In this document: piece after piece, positions 16,237 to 24,672 of the stretch | Position numbering within the stretch: the stretch's first letter is position 1 | Layout: every line of letters starts with the position of its first letter | NCBI RefSeq assembly: GCF_031454135.1 | Contig: NZ_JAVDQF010000001.1 | Location: 1,674,001 to 1,738,000, forward strand | Source of the DNA: Arthrobacter russicus | GTDB lineage: Bacteria > Actinomycetota > Actinomycetes > Actinomycetales > Micrococcaceae | DNA: 64,000 bases | Reading direction: 5' to 3' | Position numbers and translations under genes: made by a program | Notes under the pieces: generated by a model | Databases searched by the model: none | What the model was told of the DNA's origin: nothing | What the model saw: the letters and a program-made list of their open reading frames with translations, nothing else

Positions 16237-18267
16237 GTGAGCAGTGCAATTTCACCCCCGTCCCCGCAACGAAACAAAAACCGAAACCGGCTTGGCCTAG
16301 CGGCTGCCGGCCTGACGGCTTTCGCCTTGATAACCGGGCAAATCATGACCGGCTCCCAAGCCCAGGCTGTGTCATCTGATCTGGCGGAATCCGAAGCCCA
16401 AGTGGTCCGAAGCAATGCGCTGTCCGCTCCGCTAGCGTCCCTGGGCTATGCCACCACCGGAAACCCGAGTAATCCGAGTCAGCAGAGCAACGCACTCAAC
16501 CTCGATTTGCTGGCCGACCAGTTTCTTGAATTGGGCGGCGTTCAGCTTCCGGTCTTCGGCTCGACCGGTCTGCTCAATCTCGGCAGCTTGGGTGCCTTGA
16601 ACAGCTTCAGTGAGTCCCTTACCCAGCAGACCTCCCGTGCGTCCTCTGGAGTACTCGGAGACAACGGCGCCATCGCAGTGGACCAGGACGGCGGAGTCGG
16701 CACGTCGCCAGCGTACTTGGATCTCATCCAGTTGATGAAACAACTCAACATCACCGGCCTGACCGACCAAGTCCTGGACCAGGCGCGGCTCGACATCGGA
16801 GCCCTGGCCACTGAAGTAGCCCAGAACACCAAGGATGTCTCCGGCCGCTATGCCATAGCCGGACTGGAATTGGGCTTGCGCAGTCCGCTGGTCGGTTCGT
16901 TGCCGAGCAGGCTCGAAACCGCTTTGACCGAGGCCGTCGCCCCGATCAACGATCTTGTCGCCAGCGATGGTCTGCTGACCGAATTGCTCGGTACGATCAA
17001 GAAAACCATCAACGATGGTTCCATCGCCGGCGTCAGTTCACTGCGGGTGGATAGCAGCACAGTGACGCTGAATGGCCTGGAAACAGCAGTCAAGGGCGTC
17101 ACCCAAGAGCTGCTCGGCAGCCCGATCAGCAACTCCAGCGGGTCCTTGACTATCGATTTGTCCACCGGCATGATCAAAGTCGATCTGGCCAAATTGCTCA
17201 AGGAGACCGGGGTCGGAGACTTGAACAATCTCCCTCCGAATACCAATCTGCTCTCCGATACTTCGATCGAAGCCGTGCTCCAGGGAATTGCCGAAGCCGT
17301 GCAAGGCTTGACCTCGAAGGTTGCAGCCGCTGCGACGTCCGCCCTGAACAACGTCAAGGTCACCATGAATCTCGGCGTATCGGCTGGCTGCACTACAGTT
17401 CTGGGCGTCGAAAACTGCCTCGCCAAAGGTGAGGTTACCGTGACCGGCTCCTTGGCCGACTTCAGTGGCTCCTCCGGAACATCTCCGGCGATCACGACGA
17501 CGCTCGCGGCGGCCGGGATCGATTTCGGCACCGGCATCGTGAATCTGGTCAAGCCCGTGCTGGACAACGCGATCGCGACGACCACCGGCCCGCTACTTAA
17601 GACTGCGATCGCGACGGTGACCGACCAGCTTCCCTCCGTCGTCGAATCCACGACCGCACCAATCCTGAGCACCCTCGAACCGATCCTGAAACAAGCTCTG
17701 GCCCAGGCCGTGCGCGTGACGATCAACGAGCAGCCAACCGCGGCGCCGCGCAATGGCGTGGGAGACCTCGGGCCTGGTTCGTTCACCATGCGCGCGTTGA
17801 GCATGGAGCTGTTGCCCGAGCTTGCAGGGAATACTGGCAGCCCGTTGATCAGCCTGGGTTCGGCATCAGTGCGGGTAGCCGAAGCTCCGGATGCGAACGC
17901 CAACACTGCAGCGAACGCCAACGCCAGCTCCGCCAGCAACGCGAACGCCAACGCCAGCTCCGCCAGCAACGCGAACGCCAACGCCAGCTCCGCCAGCAAC
18001 GCGAACGCCAACGCCAGCTCCGCCAGCAACGCGAACGCCAACGCCAGCTCCGCCAGCAACGCCAACGCCAACGCCAGCTCCGCCAGCAACGCCAACACTG
18101 CAGCCAACGGATCCGGATCTTCCCTGGGTGCGCTCGCGGTCACTGGCAGCAACGATCCGACGCCCTTATTGCTGGGCGCCGGGCTGCTCGGACTGCTCGG
18201 TGCCGGGCTGCTGATGGCGGTGCGGACCCAACGGAACAAAAAGAAGGGCACGCCAGCTGAGGGCTGA
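16237..18267 (+). CDS. Sortase-anchored surface protein, choice-of-anchor G type, with Ala/Asn/Ser repeats
   Basis: Predicted cell-wall-linked protein of 676 residues. GTG 16237 is the start because GGAGGAAAG lies just upstream and a good signal peptide follows (about 1-44, cut after SQAQA); an in-frame upstream ATG (16141) would bury the signal. The body (about 45-555) is rich in Leu/Thr/Ser/Asn with repeated theme segments such as ILSTLEPILKQ and resembles the choice-of-anchor G family. Then come six copies of a ten-residue Asn/Ala/Ser repeat (17911-18090). The C-terminus has LAVTG, which fits the LAXTG signal of class E sortases, then a hydrophobic helix and a basic tail (RTQRNKKKG). Function probably adhesion or coat; ligand unknown. 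A terminator follows at 18323. Confidence 0.8.
   Translation: MSSAISPPSPQRNKNRNRLGLAAAGLTAFALITGQIMTGSQAQAVSSDLAESEAQVVRSNALSAPLASLGYATTGNPSNPSQQSNALNLDLLADQFLELGGVQLPVFGSTGLLNLGSLGALNSFSESLTQQTSRASSGVLGDNGAIAVDQDGGVGTSPAYLDLIQLMKQLNITGLTDQVLDQARLDIGALATEVAQNTKDVSGRYAIAGLELGLRSPLVGSLPSRLETALTEAVAPINDLVASDGLLTELLGTIKKTINDGSIAGVSSLRVDSSTVTLNGLETAVKGVTQELLGSPISNSSGSLTIDLSTGMIKVDLAKLLKETGVGDLNNLPPNTNLLSDTSIEAVLQGIAEAVQGLTSKVAAAATSALNNVKVTMNLGVSAGCTTVLGVENCLAKGEVTVTGSLADFSGSSGTSPAITTTLAAAGIDFGTGIVNLVKPVLDNAIATTTGPLLKTAIATVTDQLPSVVESTTAPILSTLEPILKQALAQAVRVTINEQPTAAPRNGVGDLGPGSFTMRALSMELLPELAGNTGSPLISLGSASVRVAEAPDANANTAANANASSASNANANASSASNANANASSASNANANASSASNANANASSASNANANASSASNANTAANGSGSSLGALAVTGSNDPTPLLLGAGLLGLLGAGLLMAVRTQRNKKKGTPAEG
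17911..18090 (+). repeat. Six tandem 30-base coding repeats
   Basis: Unit begins GCGAACGCCAACGCCAGCTC and is 30 bases long; copies start at 17911, 17941, 17971, 18001, 18031 and 18061. The first five are identical and the sixth differs by one base (GCG to GCC). It encodes an in-frame ten-residue Ala/Asn/Ser unit acting as a stalk before the wall anchor. Near identity at DNA level means recent duplication and likely copy-number variation. Confidence 0.95.
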
Positions 18268-18322
18268 GACCGCCAAATTACTGGCGTGACCGCCCGGGAT
18301 CGATAGCAGCCAAATCCCGCAG

Positions 18323-18364
18323 AAAGGGGTGCTGGTCGAGGAATGCCTCGACCAGCACCCCTTT
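18323..18364. terminator. Strong hairpin terminator after the surface-protein gene
   Basis: 19-base perfect arms (18323-18341 and 18346-18364) with loop AATG; arms end in AAA/TTT, so on the plus strand it reads as a stem ending in U's. It lies between the surface-protein gene and the convergent 18518 gene and can serve both strands. Confidence 0.85.
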
Positions 18365-18517
18365 CATGTCACGTCAAAGCCTCGATAATCACAATCACTA
18401 TAAGATCTATTGAATTTCTGAAACTTCTCGCAGCTCACCAAAGCAGTGATGCTGCACATACTTCTAACTTCCAGGGAACTGGATGATCCGATCCGGGCGC
18501 TGCCACCGGCTGACGCG

Positions 18518-18958
18518 TCACGTTGATTCTGCGGGCATCAAGACTTCGGCCACCGCAACGTGCTCTACTACCTGGGCCGCGCGACGCCCGACGGCGTCCG
18601 GCGGCAGTTCCTGCAATCGCACCATGGCCACCGCTTCGGCAGCGGTGGCCAAGGCGTTGCCCGCTTTGGTCAATTCTCGGTGGACCGCCGGAAAGCGCCC
18701 CGCCGGAACGTCCAAACTTTCACTCGGCGCGATGTTCTGGGCGCGTCGGCACACCTTGCGGACCCGAGGCAGCAGATCGGCCAAATCATTGGCGATCGGC
18801 ACCAAGGCAGCGCGCAGATCTTCGTCTTGGACGCCTTCAAGCATCTGGTGGAATCGATCCAGCCCGCGCCGGAACCGATCGTGTGCCCTGCGCCAGACGC
18901 CTTTGCCCAATTCGCCGTCGTCCCGTTTGGCCGCCCGGAAGGCGCCGAAGATCGCCAC
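18518..18958 (-). CDS. Conserved hypothetical protein in the bpa operon
   Basis: 146-residue, mostly helical, soluble protein that I do not recognise. It starts with a short basic stretch (IFGAFRAAKRDDGELGKGVWRRAHDRFRRGLDRFHQML), followed by long amphipathic helices and two Arg/Cys-rich pieces (RVRKVCRRAQ). No signal peptide, membrane helix or catalytic motif is evident. It starts six bases after the bpa stop on the same strand, so it is probably translated with Bpa and may act with the proteasome activator; that link is contextual only. Confidence 0.7.
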   Translation of the reverse strand: MAIFGAFRAAKRDDGELGKGVWRRAHDRFRRGLDRFHQMLEGVQDEDLRAALVPIANDLADLLPRVRKVCRRAQNIAPSESLDVPAGRFPAVHRELTKAGNALATAAEAVAMVRLQELPPDAVGRRAAQVVEHVAVAEVLMPAEST

Positions 18959-18964
18959 GGCGGC

Positions 18965-19570
18965 TTACAAATACTGACCGGGCGAGGGCGTTCCGTCGTC
19001 CGGCTTGCCGGAACGGTCAGGCAAAACCGCAGCGCGTTGCGGCTCCCCGTTCTCACCGATCACCACACCGGGCGCGATCATCGTTCCGGGCGGTAGTTGG
19101 CGGAGCTGAAGCTGTGCGGCGGTCTGCTGGTTGGCCAGCTGCTGGGCGGCCAAAGCAGTCTGGATGCCATGGAACAACCCTTCAAGCCAACCGACTAATT
19201 GCGCTTGGGCGATCCGCAACTCGGCTTCACTGGGTGCAGCATCGTCTTTGAACGGCAAATTGATCCGGTGCAGTTCTTGGACCAGGTCCGGGGAGAGCCC
19301 GTCTTCCAACTCTTTGATCGAACGCTCGTGGATCTCGGCGAGCCGGCTGCGCGCGGCCTCATCCAGCGGCGCGCTTTTGACCTCTTCCAACAGCTGGCGG
19401 ACCATGGTTCCGATCCGCATCACCTTGGCGGGCTCGTCGACCAGGTCCTGCAAGGCAGTCCGCGGCCGCTTCTGCTCGGCCGGCTCCGGGGCTGGGCCCT
19501 GCTGCAAACCCTCGGCGAGAACGCCTTCGGCTACTGGTTCCGACGTATTTTCCGCCTCACTATCACTCAT
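18965..19570 (-). CDS. bpa: Bacterial proteasome activator Bpa/PafE
   Basis: ATP-independent ring-forming activator that opens the 20S proteasome gate for unfolded or damaged proteins (Mycobacterium Rv3780 family, formerly DUF2587). 201 residues. The family core runs from about residue 37 (TALQDLVDEPAKVMRIG) through MVRQLLEEVKSAPLDE and ELEDGLSPDLVQELHRINLPF to VGWLEGLFHGIQTALAAQQLA. The protein ends in GQYL, the exact C-terminal tail that docks into the proteasome alpha-ring pockets in mycobacteria. The N-terminal 35 residues and the tail linker are disordered-looking. It lies between an XRE gene and the 18518 gene, all on one strand. Confidence 0.92.
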   Translation of the reverse strand: MSDSEAENTSEPVAEGVLAEGLQQGPAPEPAEQKRPRTALQDLVDEPAKVMRIGTMVRQLLEEVKSAPLDEAARSRLAEIHERSIKELEDGLSPDLVQELHRINLPFKDDAAPSEAELRIAQAQLVGWLEGLFHGIQTALAAQQLANQQTAAQLQLRQLPPGTMIAPGVVIGENGEPQRAAVLPDRSGKPDDGTPSPGQYL

Positions 19571-19617
19571 GAGGACATACTCTCACGAGCTGCGGATCCG
19601 GGACCTCCCCCGGCGGA

Positions 19618-19929
19618 CTAATCAACGTCGCCCGTCGGAGGCTGCCCCCTGGGCCTGTCGGCTACCGTTCTGGGCTGGGCAGCAAGACTGGGCGTCTGAT
19701 CACGACGGCGCTGGACAAATGGACGGTTCAATTCGAATAGCACAGTCACCGGCACACCAAGCGCTCTGGCGATCCGTACCCCGAGCGCCGGTGTGCAGGA
19801 CGAACGCCGCCCGGCCAGCAGGTGCGAAATGAACCCTTTGGAGCACTGGGCCTCCTGTGCCAATCCGCCGATCGAGAGCCCTTCCTGTTTCAATAGCGCC
19901 CGCAAGGTGTCAATGCTTCTGAGCCGCAT
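19618..19929 (-). CDS. Small XRE-family HTH regulator
   Basis: 103-residue DNA-binding protein with a clean XRE helix-turn-helix at about 5-62 (LRALLKQEGLSIGGLAQEAQCSKGFISHLLAGRR, then the ALGVPVTVLF helix). The C-terminal 35 residues are basic and Pro-rich with no fold evident. GGAG lies six bases before ATG 19929. It heads a minus-strand group with bpa and 18518 (47-base gap to bpa), so it may control that operon, and it is divergent from a second XRE-type gene across an intergenic inverted repeat. Confidence 0.85.
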   Translation of the reverse strand: MRLRSIDTLRALLKQEGLSIGGLAQEAQCSKGFISHLLAGRRSSCTPALGVRIARALGVPVTVLFELNRPFVQRRRDQTPSLAAQPRTVADRPRGQPPTGDVD

Positions 19930-19996
19930 TTTGTCTCCATCACCCGATCCCCCACATCAACTGAAGCAACCAGTGTCCCTCAGTGAAATTACGAAT

Positions 19997-20013
19997 GTCA
20001 ATCACTAATTGAC
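19997..20013. promoter_or_regulatory. Inverted repeat between divergent XRE genes
   Basis: GTCAAT and ATTGAC flank five bases (CACTA). Located near the middle of the 229-base gap between the two divergent regulator genes, it is a plausible operator for one or both of them. Confidence 0.45.
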
Positions 20014-20158
20014 GAAGTGTCTGAATCCGGTAGACGTTTCGGCGGACGCCCGGAATTCTTCCGCTTCGGATCAAGAACTTCTCGCGATTCGGCTGATGCA
20101 TTTGATAGACGGTTGGATAAGCTCTTGATAACCCAGCAGTGAAGGGAAGGCGCACCAG

Positions 20159-20689
20159 GTGGCCTCAGGTCCAACGAGCAACGACGAATCGACGGAAGTC
20201 CTGCCGATCGGCGAGCTGATCAGAGCAGAGCGGGCGCGCTCCGGTCTGTCCTACCGGGATCTTGCCGGCAAAGCTGAATCCGCCGGGTATTCGGTGAAGT
20301 TCCAATACCTCAACGATTTGGCCAACGCCGGTCCCAAAAGCTGGCCCAAGCAACCGGACACCTTCCGCGGGTTGGCCGCTGCCTTGCAACTGCCGGTCCG
20401 GGACATCGTGCTGTCCTACGCGGTCAGTTTGGGCTTGGACATCGGCGGCACCGAGTCCCGGCTCTCCGCCGGACTCCCGGAATCCATCGACTCGATCGCC
20501 CCCGAGGTCACCGACGCGCTGCTCGCCCTGATCCGCACCCTGGCGGAGCATCCGGACAGCCGCAGCTCCGCCGGGAAAACCGATGAACTCGGCCTCGCCG
20601 CAGACTCGAGCAAGAACCGCGGCAAAGCGCTCGAAGCCTCGATTGCCGAACTCGGCGAAGGCACTCAGGAGCCGCGGCGCAAGGGCTGA
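20159..20689 (+). CDS. XRE-like regulator paired with an ImmA/IrrE protease
   Basis: 176-residue protein with an N-terminal HTH of the XRE type (about 16-80: IGELIRAERARSGLSYRDLAGKAESAGYSVKFQYLNDL), a central helical segment (IRDIV-like VRDIVLSYAVSLGLDIG), and a charged C-terminal tail. GGAAGG at 20145-20150 precedes GTG 20159. It lies 43 bases before an ImmA/IrrE metalloprotease gene on the same strand; in known pairs (ImmR-ImmA, DdrO-IrrE) the protease cleaves the repressor. That makes it the likely substrate. It could instead be a regulator of unrelated genes. Confidence 0.8.
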   Translation: MASGPTSNDESTEVLPIGELIRAERARSGLSYRDLAGKAESAGYSVKFQYLNDLANAGPKSWPKQPDTFRGLAAALQLPVRDIVLSYAVSLGLDIGGTESRLSAGLPESIDSIAPEVTDALLALIRTLAEHPDSRSSAGKTDELGLAADSSKNRGKALEASIAELGEGTQEPRRKG

Positions 20690-20732
20690 TCCCGGACGCC
20701 AAGATGTCAGACCCCGCTCCTACACTGGGGCC

Positions 20733-21137
20733 ATGTTCGATCCCTGGCAACTCCTCCGGTCCATGCCGCACATCACGGTGGTGTGGACCGAGCTCAGTAG
20801 CAAAAGCGCCGTGACCAACGGCCGGGACACGGTCTGGCTGGACAAACACCTGCTTCAAGTCGAGCGCCGCTGCTCGCTGACGCACGAACTCATCCACATC
20901 GAACGCGGGCACACCAGCTGCCCGCCGAACGCGGCCGAAGTCAGGGTGCGCGTGGAAACTGCCCGGCGCTTGATCCCGTTTTCCGAGCTCCTGGAACACA
21001 AGCGCTGGTCCAGGTCCGTAGAAGAACTCGCCGATTGCCTCTGCGTCACGCCGCATGTGCTGCTGGACCGGATCAGCCATCTGAGCACCGCGGAACAAGC
21101 CGCCTTCAGCCGCCCGGACGAGGAAGCACCGTGTTGA
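20733..21137 (+). CDS. ImmA/IrrE-family metallo-endopeptidase
   Basis: Small cytosolic zinc protease-like protein, 134 residues. The HExxH motif is HELIH (51-55) followed by IERGH, as in ImmA/IrrE (DUF955) proteins. The rest has the family pattern: TVWLDKHLLQVERRCSLTHE before the motif, and a helical end with EELADCLCVTPHVLLDRI, which resembles the helices that follow the catalytic site. ATG 20733 is the first in-frame start after the upstream XRE gene stop. Short compared with DdrO-cleaving IrrE (about 280-330), similar to phage-type ImmA. Expected to act on the adjacent XRE-like protein. Confidence 0.85.
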   Translation: MFDPWQLLRSMPHITVVWTELSSKSAVTNGRDTVWLDKHLLQVERRCSLTHELIHIERGHTSCPPNAAEVRVRVETARRLIPFSELLEHKRWSRSVEELADCLCVTPHVLLDRISHLSTAEQAAFSRPDEEAPC

Positions 21138-21225
21138 TCCGGAATCCGCGGGACGCAGTTCCGGAAGGCATGTTACCGGCGAGTAACCCAATGCTAAGCT
21201 GACCGAAACCGCAGGAAGGAAAGCC

Positions 21226-21732
21226 ATGACCTCCGCCGAACCAACCGTTGAACGCAGCCGCACCGTGAACTGGACCGATCCGATGATCGGTGCCGGACTG
21301 GCCAGGACCATGAGCGGCCTGGAGTACATGCAGGCGATGATCGCGGGCCAAGTCCCGCCGCCGCCGATCACCGCATTGATGAACATGGGCGCGATTTCCG
21401 CGGAGCCCGGAATGGTGACCTTCACCTGTCAGCCGGACGAATCGCAGTACAACCCGATCGGCACGGTGCACGGCGGCCTGGTCTGCACGTTGCTCGACTC
21501 AGTCTGCGGTTGCGCAGTGCAAACCACTTTGCCGGCCGGCCAGAGCTACACCTCCCTGGAGATCAAGGTCAACTACCTGCGCCCGGTTCTGGCCAGCACC
21601 GGGGAGCTGACCGCGATCGGCCGGGTCAGCAAGCCCGGAAACCGTGCGGCTTTCGCCGAAGGCGAGGTCCGGGATGCCGCCGGAAAGCTCATTGCCACGG
21701 CCAGCGGCACCTGCTTGGTTTTCCCGTTCTGA
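21226..21732 (+). CDS. PaaI-type hotdog thioesterase
   Basis: Cytosolic acyl-CoA thioesterase of the PaaI/4HBT hotdog fold, 168 residues. The key segment is YNPIGTVHGGLVCTLLDSVCG, with the HGG motif and active-site Asp that characterise the PaaI group; the fold continues with SLEIKVNYLRPV and GEVRDAAGKLIATASGTCLVF. The N-terminal 60 residues (with MNMGAISAEPG) belong to the usual extended N-terminus of these proteins. GGAAGG lies upstream of ATG 21226. No operon partner; substrate unknown. Confidence 0.85.
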   Translation: MTSAEPTVERSRTVNWTDPMIGAGLARTMSGLEYMQAMIAGQVPPPPITALMNMGAISAEPGMVTFTCQPDESQYNPIGTVHGGLVCTLLDSVCGCAVQTTLPAGQSYTSLEIKVNYLRPVLASTGELTAIGRVSKPGNRAAFAEGEVRDAAGKLIATASGTCLVFPF

Positions 21733-21757
21733 CTCCCTGCCGCTCCGCCGCCAGAAA

Positions 21758-22360
21758 TCAGATCCAGCCGTGGTCCCAAGCGACTGCGGCTGCCTCGAAT
21801 CTGGTTTGCACGCCGAGCCTGGCCATCGCGGAGGAGATGTAGTTCCGGACCGTGCCGGGTGCCAGGTGCAAGGTCTTGGCCATGCTCTGCACGGTGTCTC
21901 CGGCCCGGCTGAGCCGGAGCACATCGAGTTCCCGGGCGGTGAGCGGACAGCTTTCCGCGTTGAGGGCGGTGGCCGCGATCTCCGGGTCCACGTAGCGTTT
22001 GCCCGCCGCGACATCGCGGATCACCGAGGCGAGCTTCTCCGCCGGAGTGGACTTCGGCACGAATCCGGAGATCTTGCTGGCCAAGGCGCGCCGCAACACA
22101 CCAGGCCGGGCATGCCGGGTCACGATGACCACTTTCGTGTCCACGCTGCGCAGGATTTGCTCGGCGGCGTAGATTCCGTCGGTGGGCGGCATCTCCAGGT
22201 CGAGCACGCAGACGTCCGGGGCCAATTCACGGGCCAGGGCCAGAGCATCGGATCCGTTGTCGGCCGATCCGACGACGTCCAAGTCGGTTTCCAAGCCCAA
22301 TAACGCCACGAGGGCGCCACGGATGAGCTGTTCGTCGTCGGCGAGCACGATTCTGATCAC
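21758..22360 (-). CDS. DesR-like NarL/LuxR-type response regulator
   Basis: Two-component output protein, 200 residues. Receiver domain about 1-120 with acidic pair Asp9-Asp10, phospho-acceptor Asp54 in VCVLDLEMP, conserved Thr in VIVTRHA and Lys103 in FVPKSTP. LuxR-type HTH about 137-195 (CPLTARELDVLRLSRAGDTVQSMAKTLHLAPGTVRNYISSAMARLGV). Start ATG 22360 overlaps the kinase stop by four bases (ATGA), so it is translated with the kinase. The pair is divergent from an ABC exporter operon, its likely target. Confidence 0.93.
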   Translation of the reverse strand: MIRIVLADDEQLIRGALVALLGLETDLDVVGSADNGSDALALARELAPDVCVLDLEMPPTDGIYAAEQILRSVDTKVVIVTRHARPGVLRRALASKISGFVPKSTPAEKLASVIRDVAAGKRYVDPEIAATALNAESCPLTARELDVLRLSRAGDTVQSMAKTLHLAPGTVRNYISSAMARLGVQTRFEAAAVAWDHGWI

Positions 22361-23577
22361 GATTCCTCCGGAATTGTTGCGGTCAGCAAGAACCCGCCGT
22401 CGTCGGGCCCGTAGTCGAATGAGCCGCCCGCTGCTGCCAAACGCTCTTGCAGGGCCGCGAGCCCGGTGCCGGAATCGTTGCCGAGCAACAATGACGGAGT
22501 CCCGGCTTCCGGTTCGGCGACCCCGTCATTGCGAACCGTCAGCACGAGCTTCCCGGCTTCGGTCCAAAACCTGATCGACACTTCCTCGGCGCTGGAATGC
22601 CGCAGGATGTTGGTAGTTCCCTCCCGGATCACCGAACCGAAAAGCGAGCCCTGTTCACTGCTGAGTTCCGCCTCCTCAGCCTGCACCGAGGCGCGGATCG
22701 AAGCGGCTTCCAATACTTCGCCGGCGTTCTTGAGCTCCGTGGTGAATGCCACCCGACGGTAACCGCGGACCAGCGCCCGGGTGTCCTGCAACGCGGTCCG
22801 GGCCAGCACCTGGGCTTCGTGGATCTGCTGTTTCGCGGTTGCCGGGTCGGTATCGATCACCCGCTCGGCAAGTTCCGTTTTCAACGCGATCACCTGCAGG
22901 TGGTGGCCTTGGATATCGTGCAAATCCGCGGCGAACCGCAACCGTTCCCGAGCCACCGAGAGATCCCCGTAAGCTTTGCGGCTCGAGTTCAGCTGGACCA
23001 CGATGTCCCACCACCAGAGGCCGCCGATCAGCACCGACGGAACCATCACCACCAAGAACCAGAAGTAGAAGCCGGCGGTTTGGAAATACACGCTGTTCGC
23101 CAGGTCGACCTTGGCAGCCGCCACCGCGGCGAAATAGATCGCAGTCAGCAACCCGGCGGCAACGGCAGTGGCCAGGAGTCGGCGGCGGGGCAGCAGCGAT
23201 GCCAGAAAACATGCCGCCCACCAAGCCGGAAGCAGGAAAAACGGGTCATGCGAACCATCGGCAACGGCGAAGACGATGCTCAATAGGGCCGGGAGCAGCA
23301 ACATCAGGGTGTAGCGCAGTGCCGGCAGTCCGGACCCCAAGCCTGGCTTGAGCAGCCAACCGAACCGAATCGTCGCGGCCAGCGAGAGCAGCACCGAAAC
23401 CAAGAGCACCACCGAGGTCCCGGCCAGCGGCCTCGGCGGCAGGAAAACCGCGCCGACCACCACCAGATAACTGGACACCACGACGAAGACGATCGACCCC
23501 ACCGTGTAGCGCCAGGTCAACAAGACGCCGCGCTCACTGGCGACCTCGATGCGATGGCCAGGAAGTTGCGAACTCAT
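22357..23577 (-). CDS. DesK-like sensor histidine kinase
   Basis: Membrane sensor of the HisKA_3/NarL group, 406 residues. About five to six N-terminal membrane helices (about 24-200), then a dimerisation domain with phospho-acceptor His in FAADLHDIQGHHLQVIALK, and an HATPase domain with N-box FGSVIREGTTNILRHSSA and G-box SGTGLAALQERLAAAGG. The membrane-embedded sensor with no extracellular domain is the DesK type, which senses membrane state or an exported compound. Divergent from the ABC genes at 23689. Confidence 0.92.
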   Translation of the reverse strand: MSSQLPGHRIEVASERGVLLTWRYTVGSIVFVVVSSYLVVVGAVFLPPRPLAGTSVVLLVSVLLSLAATIRFGWLLKPGLGSGLPALRYTLMLLLPALLSIVFAVADGSHDPFFLLPAWWAACFLASLLPRRRLLATAVAAGLLTAIYFAAVAAAKVDLANSVYFQTAGFYFWFLVVMVPSVLIGGLWWWDIVVQLNSSRKAYGDLSVARERLRFAADLHDIQGHHLQVIALKTELAERVIDTDPATAKQQIHEAQVLARTALQDTRALVRGYRRVAFTTELKNAGEVLEAASIRASVQAEEAELSSEQGSLFGSVIREGTTNILRHSSAEEVSIRFWTEAGKLVLTVRNDGVAEPEAGTPSLLLGNDSGTGLAALQERLAAAGGSFDYGPDDGGFLLTATIPEES

Positions 23578-23688
23578 TCGTTCATCGTAGAGCTATGACA
23601 AAAGTCATGGTGCCACTGGGCACAATGCCGGTCGAACGATGACACCGCGGCCCTGCCCGCCGCCCGCCGGTCGGCACAGAATGGGATC

Positions 23689-24672
23689 ATGGACACTTTC
23701 CCAGACGACGAGATCGCGATTTCGGCGCGCGGCCTGAGATGCGCTTACGGCAATTTCGAAGCGGTGCGCGGGGTCGACCTGACAATTCGCAACGGTGAGT
23801 TCTTCGCTTTGCTCGGCACCAACGGCGCCGGCAAAACCACCACCATGGAGACTCTGGAAGGCCACCGGCCGGCGAGCGCCGGAACCGTCCGGGTGCTCGA
23901 CGGCGACCCTTACGCGCAGAAGGCCGCAATTCGGCCCCGGCTGGGCATCATGTTGCAAGAAGCAGGTTTCGCCGACGATCTTACCGTCACCGAAACCGTG
24001 GACCTGTGGTTGCGCCAATCCTCCTCGCCTCGCGGGGCTGCCTCGGCCCGGCCCACCGTAATCGCCGAGGCCTTGGAAACCCTGGAGCTGGCGGACAAAT
24101 CGGGCACCCGGGTCAAGCAGCTTTCCGGCGGGCAGCGGCGGCGGCTCGATCTGGTGCTGGCCACTGCTAACCAGCCCGAAGTGCTCTTCCTCGATGAGCC
24201 GACCACCGGGCTGGATCCGGAATCCCGCGAGCGCACTTGGGCAGTGGTCAACGCGATGCACCGCGCCGGCACCACGGTTTTCCTCACCACGCACTACCTC
24301 GAAGAAGCCACGCAATACGCCCAACGAATGGCGATCATGCACGACGGCGTCATCGCCTTGTCCGGTTCCGTCGCCGAGGTTCTGGCCGCCGAACCGGCCG
24401 CGATCAGCTTTTCGGTTCCGCCCGGAGTTTCGCTTTCCGGGCTGAACCCGCAGGCCACCGTCCGGCAGGAGGCGGCCTGGCAACGGGTGGAATTGCGCAG
24501 CAACCGCCTGCAGGACGATTTGCACGCGCTGCTCGCCTGGGCGGCGGCGAACTCGATCAGCTTGGAACGGCTGAAGGCCTCCGAAGCTTCGCTCGACGAA
24601 GTCTTCCGGCGGGTTTCCAGCGGTTCCCGAGACAGCAAGTCCCCGGTATCGGCGATGGAGGATGCGGCATGA
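23689..24672 (+). CDS. ABC transporter ATPase (drug/lipid exporter type)
   Basis: Cytosolic ATPase of an ABC-2 exporter, 327 residues. Walker A LGTNGAGKTTTMETLEGH, Q-loop IMLQEAGFADDLTV, signature LSGGQRRRLDLVLA, Walker B VLFLDEPTTGLDP and H-loop FLTTHYLEEA. It has the long C-terminal domain (about 225-327) seen in CcmA/daunorubicin-type ATPases. Its stop codon overlaps the permease start by four bases. Divergent from the DesK/DesR-like pair, a classic arrangement for a stress-inducible exporter. Substrate not known. Confidence 0.93.
   Translation: MDTFPDDEIAISARGLRCAYGNFEAVRGVDLTIRNGEFFALLGTNGAGKTTTMETLEGHRPASAGTVRVLDGDPYAQKAAIRPRLGIMLQEAGFADDLTVTETVDLWLRQSSSPRGAASARPTVIAEALETLELADKSGTRVKQLSGGQRRRLDLVLATANQPEVLFLDEPTTGLDPESRERTWAVVNAMHRAGTTVFLTTHYLEEATQYAQRMAIMHDGVIALSGSVAEVLAAEPAAISFSVPPGVSLSGLNPQATVRQEAAWQRVELRSNRLQDDLHALLAWAAANSISLERLKASEASLDEVFRRVSSGSRDSKSPVSAMEDAA

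Noticed and set aside
17911-18090. Possible CRISPR-like array
   Set aside because: Units abut with no spacers and are in frame inside a coding sequence; no cas genes.
20159-21137. XRE/ImmA pair as a prophage remnant
   Set aside because: No other phage genes around; gene pair is also found as a chromosomal stress switch.
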